Positions 1-5,888 of a DNA stretch of 6,579 nucleotides are shown here, piece after piece. The stretch is from an uncultured Lachnospiraceae bacterium (GTDB lineage: Bacteria > Bacillota_A > Clostridia > Lachnospirales > Lachnospiraceae), in NCBI GenBank assembly GCA_900555005.1, contig USJM01000105.1, positions 1-6,579 on the forward strand, in the 5' to 3' direction. How positions within the stretch are numbered: position 1 is the first letter of the stretch; each line of letters starts with the position of its first letter. The notes under the pieces were generated by a model. That model saw nothing but the letters and a program-made list of their open reading frames with translations. It did not search any database and was not told the origin of the DNA. The position numbers were made by a program, and so were the translations under genes.

Positions 1-54
1 ATTAAAAAAAGAGACACAAAAATAGTTCTCCTTGTCAATTTGATTGTGCAATGA
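1..54 (+). other. Tail of an upstream reading frame, or displaced membrane-anchor segment
   Basis: Frame 1 is open from the left edge and reads IKKRDTKIVLLVNLIVQ before a TGA at 52-54. That TGA overlaps the ATG of the hydrolase gene (51-53) as ATGA, a typical arrangement for translationally coupled genes. The peptide is lysine/arginine-rich and then hydrophobic, like the start of a signal anchor, so it could instead be the N-terminus of the hydrolase itself, separated by a frameshift. Only 17 codons are visible, so neither reading can be proved. No function is assigned. Confidence 0.25.
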
Positions 55-725
55 TAGAAAAATTACGCGATCACAATCAAGCGGCGGCGCTGCTGCGTGC
101 GGCAAAGGAAGCCGGAATCAACCTCCAGGAAGGATCTGGCAAAGCTGCAGAAACAGAGACAGAGATGCCCGAACAGGAAAGAACTCTGCCCGCCCATAAA
201 ATCATATTCGTGGGAGATTCCAGAACCATTGGCATGCAGAATGCGCTGAAAAAGTATCTGCCGGATGACGACTGTGTGTTCGTCGGGAAGGTTGGAGAAG
301 GCTGCAGCTGGTTTCTGTCTGAGGGAAAGAGCCTGATGGCGGACGCAATCAGCCAGAATCCGGATGCGCCGGTCGTCCTGAACTTCGGCGTCAATGATCC
401 GGACCAGATTGACGAGTATCTCTCCGCCTACAGGGATATGGTGGCGGAATATCCTGACACAACCTTCTGGTTTTTATCCGTCAACCCCGTGCAGCGTGCC
501 AGGATGATTGAGTATGGCGCAAGCGAGGACGCGCTCGATCTGGTGACAAACACGAACATCACAAAGCTGAACCTGGCGATCCAGCAGGCCTTCCCGGACC
601 ACTACCTCGACTCCTCCACCATTCTGAAGCTTGAAGGGTTCCGGACAGTCGACGGCCTGCACTTTACAGGTCAGACCTACCTTCGGATCCACCGGTTCGT
701 TGTCGACGAGCTGTTCGGCTTATAA
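51..725 (+). CDS. SGNH/GDSL-type hydrolase domain protein
   Basis: A 224-residue protein with the full set of SGNH-hydrolase blocks. Block I is FVGDSRT at residues 53-59, with Ser57 as likely nucleophile. The block II glycine lies in GKVGEGC (79-85). Block III is GVND (113-116), with Asn115 in the oxyanion hole. Block V is DGLH (201-204), giving the Asp201/His204 pair. Family members are esterases, lipases or carbohydrate acyl-esterases, and in Bacillota many act on cell-surface polysaccharides. The substrate cannot be told from the sequence. Residues 1-50 are a helical, then acidic linker rich in Glu, Ala and Thr, which suggests the catalytic domain is tethered to something upstream. No signal peptide is visible from this start. 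ATG at 51 is the only start available in this frame after the in-frame stop at 3-5, and no Shine-Dalgarno precedes it, so the gene may be coupled to an upstream gene or have lost its true 5' end. The catalytic-domain call is firm; start and role are not. Confidence 0.8.
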   Translation: MIEKLRDHNQAAALLRAAKEAGINLQEGSGKAAETETEMPEQERTLPAHKIIFVGDSRTIGMQNALKKYLPDDDCVFVGKVGEGCSWFLSEGKSLMADAISQNPDAPVVLNFGVNDPDQIDEYLSAYRDMVAEYPDTTFWFLSVNPVQRARMIEYGASEDALDLVTNTNITKLNLAIQQAFPDHYLDSSTILKLEGFRTVDGLHFTGQTYLRIHRFVVDELFGL

Positions 726-736
726 CCCGTATTCAG

Positions 737-809
737 CCCGGAAACCGGGATTAAAAATAGAAAGCGGCGGCCTGATACAGGCCCTGGCAGGCTGCCAGGC
801 TGAAGGCAG
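737..809. repeat. Cluster of short hairpin-forming inverted repeats
   Basis: Directly after the hydrolase stop there are several small palindromes in a row: CCCGG-AAA-CCGGG (737-749), GGCCTG-ATA-CAGGCC (769-783) and CCTGGCA-GGC-TGCCAGG (783-799), plus CTGCC/GGCAG (792-796 and 805-809), which competes with the previous stem. None is followed by a T-run, so they are not classical terminators. They could protect the 3' end of the mRNA or be a REP-like intergenic element. The GGCCTG/CAGGCC stem recurs upstream of lepA in the opposite orientation. Confidence 0.5.
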
Positions 810-823
810 CCCGATCAACATAA

Positions 824-863
824 AAAAAGAAGACTGAGTGCCCATGCACCCGGTCTTCTTTTT
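824..863. terminator. Bidirectional intrinsic terminator between the hydrolase gene and lepA
   Basis: An 11-bp stem AAAAAGAAGAC (824-834) pairs with GTCTTCTTTTT (853-863). It continues inward after a short imperfect stretch into GTGC (838-841) with GCAC (846-849) around a CCAT loop. Read on the minus strand the stem ends in a run of seven Ts (complement of 822-828), so it should terminate lepA, whose stop lies 12 bases before it. Read on the plus strand it ends in five Ts, so it can also terminate the hydrolase transcript. Confidence 0.85.
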
Positions 864-875
864 CGTTTCAGCGTT

Positions 876-2693
876 TCAGCTCTGATCATCCAGTTTCAGT
901 ACATTGAGGAACGCCTTCTGCGGAATCTCGACCGATCCGATCTGGCGCATTTTCTTCTTTCCTTCCTTTTGCTTTTCGAGCAGCTTCTTCTTTCTGGAGA
1001 TATCGCCTCCATAGCACTTTGCCAGGACATCCTTCCGAAGAGCCCTGACGGTTTCACGGGCGATCACACGTCCATTCACCGCAGCCTGGATCGGAATATC
1101 GAACAGCTGTCTCGGTATTTCATTCTTCAGCTTCTCACACATCCGGCGCCCTCTGTCATATGCGTTGTCCTCAAATACAATGAAAGAAAGCGCATCGACC
1201 GGCTCCTTATTGACCAGAATGTCCAGCCTGCACAGCTTTGACTGCACATACCCCTTCATCTCATAGTCAAATGAAGCATAGCCTCTTGATCTGGACTTCA
1301 GGGCATCAAAGAAATCGTAGATGATCTCATTGAGAGGCATATCATAGCGGAGCACAGCACGGTTTGCCTCCAGATACTCTGTTTCCTTGTAGATTCCTCT
1401 CCTCTCCTGACAAAGCTGCATGATCGGACCGATGAACTCTGTCGTCACGATGATCTCTGCTGAGACAATCGGCTCTTCCATGTACTCAATCGAGGAAGGG
1501 TCCGGTAGATTTGCAGGATTCGTCAGGTCAAAGACCTCTCCGTCCGTCTTGTGAACCTTGTAGACGACGCCGGGGGCTGTCGTCACGAGGTCAAGGTTGT
1601 ATTCCCTCTCCAGCCGCTCTGTAACAACCTCCAGGTGCAGAAGCCCGAGAAAGCCGCATCGGAAGCCGAAGCCGAGCGCAGCACTGGTCTCCGGCTCAAA
1701 TTCGAGAGATGCATCATTAAGCTGGAGCTTTTCAAGCGCATCCCTGAGATCGCCATATCTTGCACTGTCCGCCGGATAGATCCCGCAGTAAACCATCGGA
1801 AGCGGCCTGCGGTCGCCCGGATACGCTTCGGCGGTCGGATGCTCTGCATCCGTCACCGTGTCGCCGACCCGCGTATCGCCAACATTCTTCAGAAATGCCG
1901 TGAAGTAACCGACCATCCCGGCCTGAAGCTCATCGCAGGGGATGAATTGCCCCGGACCGAAATAGCCGACCTCGACCACCTCCGCCTCCGTCTTTGTCCC
2001 CATCATCCGGACCTTCATGCCCTTTTTCAGCCTTCCGTCCCGGATCCGGCAGAAGACAATGACGCCTCGGTAGGCGTCGTACAGAGAATCGAAGATCAGC
2101 GCCTTGAGTGGCGCCTCCCGGTCACCCTTCGGCGCGGGGAGCTTCTGAACGATCTGCTCCAGGACATCCTCTACGTTCAGACCTGTTTTTGCCGATATCC
2201 GCGGACAGTCGGAACAGTCAAGCCCGATGACATCCTCGATTTCCTTCGCAGTCCCCTCCGGATCCGCGCTTGGAAGATCAATCTTGTTGATCACCGGGAG
2301 GATCTCGAGATCATGGTCAAGCGCAAGATAGACATTGCCAAGCGTCTGCGCTTCGATTCCCTGCGTACTGTCCACCACAAGGACAGCCCCATCGCAGGCG
2401 GCAAGCGCCCTGGAAACCTCGTAGTTGAAATCCACATGGCCCGGTGTATCGATCAGGTTGAAGACATACTCCTTCCCATCCTTCGCGTGGTAGACTGCAC
2501 GAACGGTCTGAGACTTGATCGTGATGCCCCGTTCCCGCTCAATGTCCATATTGTCCAGAACCTGATCCTGCATCTCACGCTTCGTCAGTACCCCTGTCTT
2601 TTCAATGATCCGGTCTGCGAGCGTGCTTTTTCCGTGATCGATATGCGCGATGATGCAGAAATTGCGAATCTGATTCATATTGATTTCAGCCAA
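876..2693 (-). CDS. lepA: Elongation factor 4 (LepA), ribosome-associated translational GTPase
   Basis: A 605-residue protein of normal LepA length. It binds the ribosome and hydrolyses GTP, and it is linked to back-translocation, stalled ribosomes and ribosome assembly. The GTPase motifs are all present: G1 AHIDHGKST (16-24), G2 RERGITIK (53-60), G3 DTPGH (82-86), G4 NKID (136-139) and G5 SAK (167-169). EF-G-like domains follow, then the LepA-specific C-terminus with [20 protein letters not shown], which separates it from EF-G and TypA. The start used is TTG at 2693, preceded by GGGGGG (2700-2705) with a 6-base spacer. An internal ATG at 2678 (MNQIRNF) is an alternative start but has no ribosome binding site. 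The gene is divergent from rpsT behind a ~300-bp control region and ends 12 bases before the bidirectional terminator. No frameshift or missing key residue is seen. Confidence 0.97.
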   Translation of the reverse strand: MAEINMNQIRNFCIIAHIDHGKSTLADRIIEKTGVLTKREMQDQVLDNMDIERERGITIKSQTVRAVYHAKDGKEYVFNLIDTPGHVDFNYEVSRALAACDGAVLVVDSTQGIEAQTLGNVYLALDHDLEILPVINKIDLPSADPEGTAKEIEDVIGLDCSDCPRISAKTGLNVEDVLEQIVQKLPAPKGDREAPLKALIFDSLYDAYRGVIVFCRIRDGRLKKGMKVRMMGTKTEAEVVEVGYFGPGQFIPCDELQAGMVGYFTAFLKNVGDTRVGDTVTDAEHPTAEAYPGDRRPLPMVYCGIYPADSARYGDLRDALEKLQLNDASLEFEPETSAALGFGFRCGFLGLLHLEVVTERLEREYNLDLVTTAPGVVYKVHKTDGEVFDLTNPANLPDPSSIEYMEEPIVSAEIIVTTEFIGPIMQLCQERRGIYKETEYLEANRAVLRYDMPLNEIIYDFFDALKSRSRGYASFDYEMKGYVQSKLCRLDILVNKEPVDALSFIVFEDNAYDRGRRMCEKLKNEIPRQLFDIPIQAAVNGRVIARETVRALRKDVLAKCYGGDISRKKKLLEKQKEGKKKMRQIGSVEIPQKAFLNVLKLDDQS

Positions 2694-2731
2694 ATTGATC
2701 CCCCCGGTTAACCATCTACAAGATCGTAATC

Positions 2732-2787
2732 TGCCCGGCTCTTCTTCAGAATGGATCTGTACGGGCCTGCATACAGGCCGCCGGGCA
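2732..2787 (-). promoter_or_regulatory. Structured lepA 5' leader, predicted three-way junction
   Basis: On the minus strand, 38 bases before the lepA start, three helices can form together. P1 is UGCCCGGC (2787-2780) with GCCGGGCA (2739-2732), 8 bp. P2 is GGCCUG-UAUG-CAGGCC (2779-2764), 6 bp. P3 is CAGA-UCCAU-UCUG (2759-2747), 4 bp. CGUA and AAGAAGA form the junction strands. The CCCGG of P1 (2785-2781) can alternatively pair with the CCGGG (2707-2703) that overlaps the lepA ribosome binding site, so P1 and a ribosome-site helix exclude each other. The pairing is seen directly; a regulatory role is inferred, and the element matches no riboswitch class I recognise. Confidence 0.45.
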
Positions 2788-2812
2788 TCGTTCTTTTTGT
2801 CTTATCCGATTA

Positions 2813-2841
2813 ATAGTAGCCTAAAGGTCATGAAAATGCAA
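2813..2841 (-). promoter_or_regulatory. Possible lepA promoter
   Basis: On the minus strand TTGCAT (2841-2836) is followed after 17 bases by TACTAT (2818-2813), a moderate match to sigma-A boxes. It would give a transcript starting near 2806 with a leader of about 110 bases that contains the whole three-way junction. It is back to back with the rpsT -35 box, 20 bp away. The match is weak, and other hexamers nearby could serve. Confidence 0.3.
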
Positions 2842-2860
2842 TCAAAAGCCGGCCTATCTG

Positions 2861-2889
2861 TTGACAAGGCAATCCCCGCGGATTAGAAT
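2861..2889 (+). promoter_or_regulatory. Strong sigma-A promoter of rpsT
   Basis: TTGACA (2861-2866, perfect -35) is separated by exactly 17 bases from TAGAAT (2884-2889, five of six -10 bases). Transcription would begin near 2896, giving a leader of about 100 bases before the rpsT start. This is the best promoter in the window, as expected for a ribosomal protein gene. Confidence 0.88.
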
Positions 2890-2897
2890 AACTTCGA

Positions 2898-2981
2898 ATG
2901 TGTGCCGATACGTCCGTGTCCGTTCTTTCGCGCACACGTGGTTTCATTTTTGATTATCTATTACAATGTAGACATTTGTCT
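2898..2981 (+). promoter_or_regulatory. rpsT leader with mutually exclusive stems
   Basis: The leader offers two competing helices for one strand. ATGTGTGC (2898-2905) can pair with GCACACGT (2932-2939), 8 bp with one G-U. Alternatively CGTGT (2915-2919) can pair with ACACG (2934-2938), with CG/GC pairs added inside across a mismatch. A further small hairpin AGAC-ATTT-GTCT (2970-2981) abuts the ribosome binding site GGAGG (2982-2986). Such switching would suit autogenous control by S20, but this is inference from pairing only. Confidence 0.35.
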
Positions 2982-2994
2982 GGAGGTGTACGTT

Positions 2995-3258
2995 TTGGCA
3001 AACATCAAGTCCGCAAAAAAGCGCGTTCTGATTGCTGAGGTCAGAAACGCAAGAAACAAAGCCATCAAGTCCGGTGTCAAGACCGCAGTCAAGAAGGTCG
3101 AGGCTGCTGTTGCAGCTGGCGACAAGGAGAATGCACAGAAGGAGCTTCTGAATGCGACCTCTCTGATCGACAAGGCTGAGAAGAAGGGTGTCTTCCACAA
3201 GAACACTGCTTCCAACAAGGTTTCCCGCCTTGCAAAGCTGGTCAACACCGTTCAGTAA
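2995..3258 (+). CDS. rpsT: 30S ribosomal protein S20 (bS20)
   Basis: An 87-residue, very lysine/alanine-rich protein that starts MANIKSAKKR, the typical S20 N-terminus, and ends HKNTASNKVSRLAKLVNTVQ. S20 is a three-helix protein that binds 16S rRNA near the foot of the 30S subunit early in assembly. The start is TTG at 2995, chosen because TGGAGGTG (2981-2988) lies 8 bases upstream and because the conserved protein begins exactly there. The frame is open further upstream to a GTG at 2902, but those residues do not look like S20. It has its own strong promoter and ends in a strong terminator 58 bases after the stop. E. coli rpsT also begins with UUG and is translationally autoregulated, so the weak start codon here may be functional. 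Confidence 0.97.
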   Translation: MANIKSAKKRVLIAEVRNARNKAIKSGVKTAVKKVEAAVAAGDKENAQKELLNATSLIDKAEKKGVFHKNTASNKVSRLAKLVNTVQ

Positions 3259-3316
3259 TCCGCAGGTCCTGGAAGCCGGATGCTGCAGGTTTCCGGTCTG
3301 ATAATAGGAAGGTCAG

Positions 3317-3352
3317 GGAGCATCGGAACGTCATCGCCGATGCTCCTTTTTT
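3317..3352 (+). terminator. Intrinsic terminator after rpsT
   Basis: GGAGCATCGG (3317-3326) pairs perfectly with CCGATGCTCC (3337-3346), a 10-bp GC-rich stem with a 10-base loop, followed directly by six Ts (3347-3352). It separates rpsT from hemW. A smaller stem CCGGA/TCCGG (3276-3280 and 3292-3296) precedes it. No clear promoter follows before the hemW ribosome binding site at 3373, so hemW probably relies on read-through of this terminator or on a weak start upstream (GATAAT at 3300-3305 is -10-like but lacks a good -35). Confidence 0.93.
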
Positions 3353-3386
3353 GCTGCCTTCAGCCCTGCCTCGGAAGGAGTATCTC

Positions 3387-4568
3387 ATGACCCAGCCATC
3401 GCGAATACCCGCCGGTCTCTATATTCACATCCCATTCTGTGTCTCCAGATGCCTGTACTGCGACTTTCTCTCGACGACACTTGGCCCTAAGATGCAGCGC
3501 CGTTATTTTTCCGTCCTCCGGAAAGAAATACTTCATGCCGCCTCCTCTGGCCTTTGGAAAAAATACCGCATCCTCTCTGTCTTTTTCGGCGGCGGAACGC
3601 CTTCCCTCCCCGACGCCCCGCTGATTGCAGATACTCTTGATCTCATCCGTTCCTGCTTTGAACTTGTCCCGGATGCGGAAATCACCCTGGAATGCAATCC
3701 AGGCACACTGAATGACGAAAAGCTTCATATGTACCGAAGCGCCGGTATCAACCGCCTCTCAATCGGCCTGCAGTCGTCAGACAACAAGCTTCTGAAGGCG
3801 CTCGGCCGCATCCATGATTTTGAAACCTTCAGGAGAGAATACGCCGCTGCCCGGAGTGCCGGTTTTCAGAATATCAGTGTTGATCTGATGTATGACCTCC
3901 CCGGTCAGAGCCGCGCGCAGTTTCGCGATACACTCTGGCAGGTTCTCTCTCTTCCGGATCCTCCTCAGCACCTGTCCGCATACAGTCTGATCATCGAACC
4001 CGGCACCCCCTTCTGGGAGCGTTACCACGAGGATGCCGAGCGCAAGGCGCTTGGTGACAGTCCGCTGTTTCTTCCATCGGAGGACGAGGAAGCCGGCATG
4101 CTGAGCGATCTGAAAGCCATCCTCTCTGAGGCTGGCTTCCACCGCTATGAAATATCCAACTGGGCGCTGGACGGCTATGAAAGTGTACACAACAAGGGAT
4201 ACTGGGAAAGAAGGCCTTATCTTGGCTTCGGACTTGGGGCCTCCAGTCAGGCGGATCGCATGCGTTGGAAAAACACCTCTGATCTGAACGAATATCTGTC
4301 GGGCAGCTTTGCAAGGAAAGAGATCACACACCTGTCCCGCAGCAGTGAAATGGAGGAAACCATGTTTCTCGGACTCAGGGAGATGAAGGGGGTCACAAGA
4401 CAGCACTTCCAGGAGCAGTTCGGTGTATCGATGGACGAGGTATACGGCCGTGTTCTGACCAACCTGACGGATCTTCGGCTGATTTCAGACGATGGAAAAG
4501 CCATACGGCTGACGGACCGGGGCATCTCGATCTCAAACGTGGTTCTCGCCGAGTTTCTTCTCGACTGA
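3387..4568 (+). CDS. hemW: HemW-type radical SAM protein (heme chaperone)
   Basis: A 393-residue protein. Near its start, YIHIPFCVSRCLYCDF (12-27) gives the radical-SAM CxxxCxxC motif (Cys18, Cys22, Cys25), which binds a [4Fe-4S] cluster and SAM. GGGTPSL (68-74), IGLQSSDNKLLKALGRIH (126-143), DLMYDLPGQ (166-174), YEISNWA (254-260) and HNKGYW (268-273) are HemW signatures, and a winged-helix HemN_C-type region closes the protein. The family was long annotated as oxygen-independent coproporphyrinogen III oxidase. The CDF after the last cysteine, in place of the extra cysteine of true HemN, fits HemW, which delivers heme to target proteins. ATG at 3387 is preceded by GGAAGGAG (3373-3380) with a 6-base spacer. 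The frame is open back to 3351, but that would start inside the rpsT terminator. hemW is co-oriented with rpsT and converges with holA. Confidence 0.93.
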   Translation: MTQPSRIPAGLYIHIPFCVSRCLYCDFLSTTLGPKMQRRYFSVLRKEILHAASSGLWKKYRILSVFFGGGTPSLPDAPLIADTLDLIRSCFELVPDAEITLECNPGTLNDEKLHMYRSAGINRLSIGLQSSDNKLLKALGRIHDFETFRREYAAARSAGFQNISVDLMYDLPGQSRAQFRDTLWQVLSLPDPPQHLSAYSLIIEPGTPFWERYHEDAERKALGDSPLFLPSEDEEAGMLSDLKAILSEAGFHRYEISNWALDGYESVHNKGYWERRPYLGFGLGASSQADRMRWKNTSDLNEYLSGSFARKEITHLSRSSEMEETMFLGLREMKGVTRQHFQEQFGVSMDEVYGRVLTNLTDLRLISDDGKAIRLTDRGISISNVVLAEFLLD

Positions 4569-4594
4569 AACTCCACCGCCGCCCTCTTCGCTGC

Positions 4595-4638
4595 GCCAGC
4601 TTCCGCAGTCCCAGACAGCTTCGCGTGCTGCAGCTGGC
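4595..4638. other. Inverted repeat between hemW and holA
   Basis: The 102-bp gap between the hemW and holA stops holds GCCAGCT (4595-4601) and GCAG (4605-4608) pairing with CTGCAGCTGGC (4628-4638). This is 11 bp in total with a three-base bulge and a 19-base loop. A competing stem CTGGC (4634-4638) with GCCAG (4655-4659) is also possible. No T-run follows on either strand, so it is at best a non-canonical terminator for the two converging genes. Nothing else is visible in the gap. Confidence 0.35.
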
Positions 4639-4670
4639 TTACAGCTCTGACTGTGCCAGACTCCGGCGTC

Positions 4671-5735
4671 TTAGTAAGCCCCGGTTCCTCCCCGGGCAGG
4701 TGTATCCGGCCTGCTGTACTTTACAAGAAGAAGCTCCACGCCCAGCCGGACATCGATTTTTCCCGTCTTGAAGCGCTGTTCCATGGCTGTGCAGTCTGCA
4801 ACGGCACGCCGCAGCTGATCTGCCGTAAAGAAACGGCCTGGTCCGACAGCTTGCGAATCTGAAAAGAATACCTCAGATCCATCACCTTCATCATCTCCAC
4901 CGTTCCTTTCCCTTTCTGGGACATAACCTTCATCAGGTAGAGCTGGTTGAACTGCCTCCCGAGAAAATAGAGAATCCGGTTCGGTTCCTCCTGCATCCGG
5001 AGCAGCTCGTCATACCGGCTGATCGCCCCTCTCCGGTCCCGGTGTCCGACCGCGTCCACGAGGTCAAAGACCTTCGTCTCCAGGCGTTCCGAAACCAGGC
5101 CTCCTACTTCCGTCTCTGACAGAGTTCCGCCTTCGCCGGCGCAGGCTTCCAGCTTGTCAAGCTGAGCCCTGATCATCGTCATATCGGCACCCGTCCGTTC
5201 CAGCAGCATCTGCAGGCACCCTTTGTAATCCGGATCCTGGATTCTGAAAGCTGTGAAACAACCCACCTGGCAAGCTCCATTTCATCCGGGTGTTCAAATT
5301 CAACCGAAAGCCCTGCCTTCGAGACAGCCTTGTAAAGCCGGCTCCGCTTATCCACCTCTGTCTCTACAAACAGAAGGATGGTCGTTTCCGGAAGCTCTCC
5401 CAGAAGTCCAATCAGCTTCTCCGCCTCGTCCTTTCCCTTTCCTGCCGTGAAATAACCGCTGTCCTGCACCAGAACAACACGTCTGTCTGCAAAAAAGGGC
5501 ATCGCCAGGCATTCATCCATGATCTTCGATACATCCGGCAAGGCGTTCTTGTGAATATTCAGGTTCATCGTGTCATCCGGAGACACTGCTGCCCTTACCA
5601 GATTTTCGCGCATCTTCAAAACCAGGTAGCGTTCCCTCCGAAAAACAGGTACACCCTGTGAAAGGTTCCCTCCTTCAGCTCAGACTGGAGCTGGGCCATC
5701 CCCGTATTCTTCTGTTTCACTTGTCTTCCAGCCAT
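4671..5735 (-). pseudogene. holA: DNA polymerase III delta subunit (HolA) with three -1 frameshifts
   Basis: Delta opens the sliding clamp within the clamp loader and is normally essential. The coding sequence is recognisable end to end but lies in three frames with four segments. It starts at ATG 5735 with GGAG (5744-5747) 8 bases upstream, reading MAGRQVKQKNTGMAQLQSEL and then VYLFFG. Near 5638 the frame shifts to RERYLVLKMRENLV, which continues through ADRRVVLVQDSGYF, TTILLFVETEVDKRSRLYK and ELARWVVSQLSESRIRITKG. Near 5216 it shifts to LQMLLERTGADM, then ETKVFDLVDAVG and EEPNRILYFLGRQFNQLYLM. Near 4836 it shifts to RFFTADQLRRAVADC and KTGKIDVRLGVELLLV, with TAA at 4671. Each shift equals one lost base, and restoring one G/C to a GG or CC pair repairs each. 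Repaired length is about 355 residues, close to normal (about 340). As it stands, translation from the ATG stops at 5616 after 39 residues. It may be sequence or assembly error, or a very recent pseudogene; error is more likely for an essential gene whose codons look otherwise intact. Confidence 0.88.
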
Positions 5736-5738
5736 CTG

Positions 5739-5849
5739 TTAATCTCCAACCGATGCGCCCGATCTGTCAGCCATGCCAGCCTCTTTGTCCGGCGTTTCCT
5801 TCTTTACTTTCGCTTGAACGTCTTGTATGATGAACATGTTTATGAACAT
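5739..5849 (-). CDS. Possible small ORF or gene remnant directly upstream of holA
   Basis: A 36-codon frame starts MFINMFIIQDVQAKVKKETP and ends ASVGD, with its TAA only 3 bases before the holA ATG and the holA ribosome binding site inside its last codons. The sequence is hydrophilic and Lys/Glu-rich, resembling a C-terminal tail. The first ATG has no ribosome binding site; an internal ATG at 5774 has AAAGAGG just upstream and would give an 11-residue peptide. In many Bacillota comEC lies directly before holA, so this may be the 3' remnant of such a gene, or a coupling leader peptide, or chance. It overlaps the asnA promoter on the other strand. Confidence 0.2.
   Translation of the reverse strand: MFINMFIIQDVQAKVKKETPDKEAGMADRSGASVGD
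5803..5831 (+). promoter_or_regulatory. Probable asnA promoter
   Basis: TTTACT (5803-5808) is separated by 17 bases from TATGAT (5826-5831), which matches four of six -35 and five of six -10 bases. Transcription would begin near 5838 with a leader of about 50 bases to the asnA start. It lies within the holA-asnA divergent gap. On the minus strand TAAAAT (5853-5848) is a -10-like hexamer that could serve holA, but its -35 is poor. Confidence 0.5.
5830..5849 (+). repeat. Direct repeat at the asnA transcription start, possible operator
   Basis: ATGAACAT occurs at 5830-5837 and again at 5842-5849, a 12-bp period, just over one helical turn. The first copy overlaps the perfect palindrome AACATGTT (5833-5840). 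The repeats touch the end of the -10 box and straddle the expected start site, where a repressor could block transcription. The sequence is seen directly; operator function is inferred. Confidence 0.35.
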
Positions 5850-5888
5850 TTTATCATGGACTGATTCTTACAGAAAGAGGTTCTCCCT

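Noticed and set aside
1551..2711. 386-codon plus-strand open frame
   Set aside because: It lies wholly antisense to lepA apart from a few bases, has no family signature, and reflects codon bias of the intact lepA on the other strand.
2902..2994. Upstream extension of rpsT to a GTG at 2902
   Set aside because: The added residues are unlike S20, and TTG at 2995 has a strong ribosome binding site and matches the conserved N-terminus.
3351..3386. Upstream extension of hemW to a TTG at 3351
   Set aside because: The start would lie in the T-run of the rpsT terminator, and the good ribosome binding site at 3373-3380 serves ATG 3387.
3777..4406. 209-codon minus-strand open frame
   Set aside because: It is antisense to hemW, with no ribosome binding site or recognisable domain.
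4653..4862. 69-codon plus-strand open frame after hemW
   Set aside because: It is antisense to the frameshifted 3' end of holA and has no ribosome binding site.
4671..5735. Programmed ribosomal frameshifting in holA
   Set aside because: Three sites would be needed, none is a recognisable slippery heptamer with a stimulatory element, and the known programmed case in the clamp loader is dnaX, not holA.
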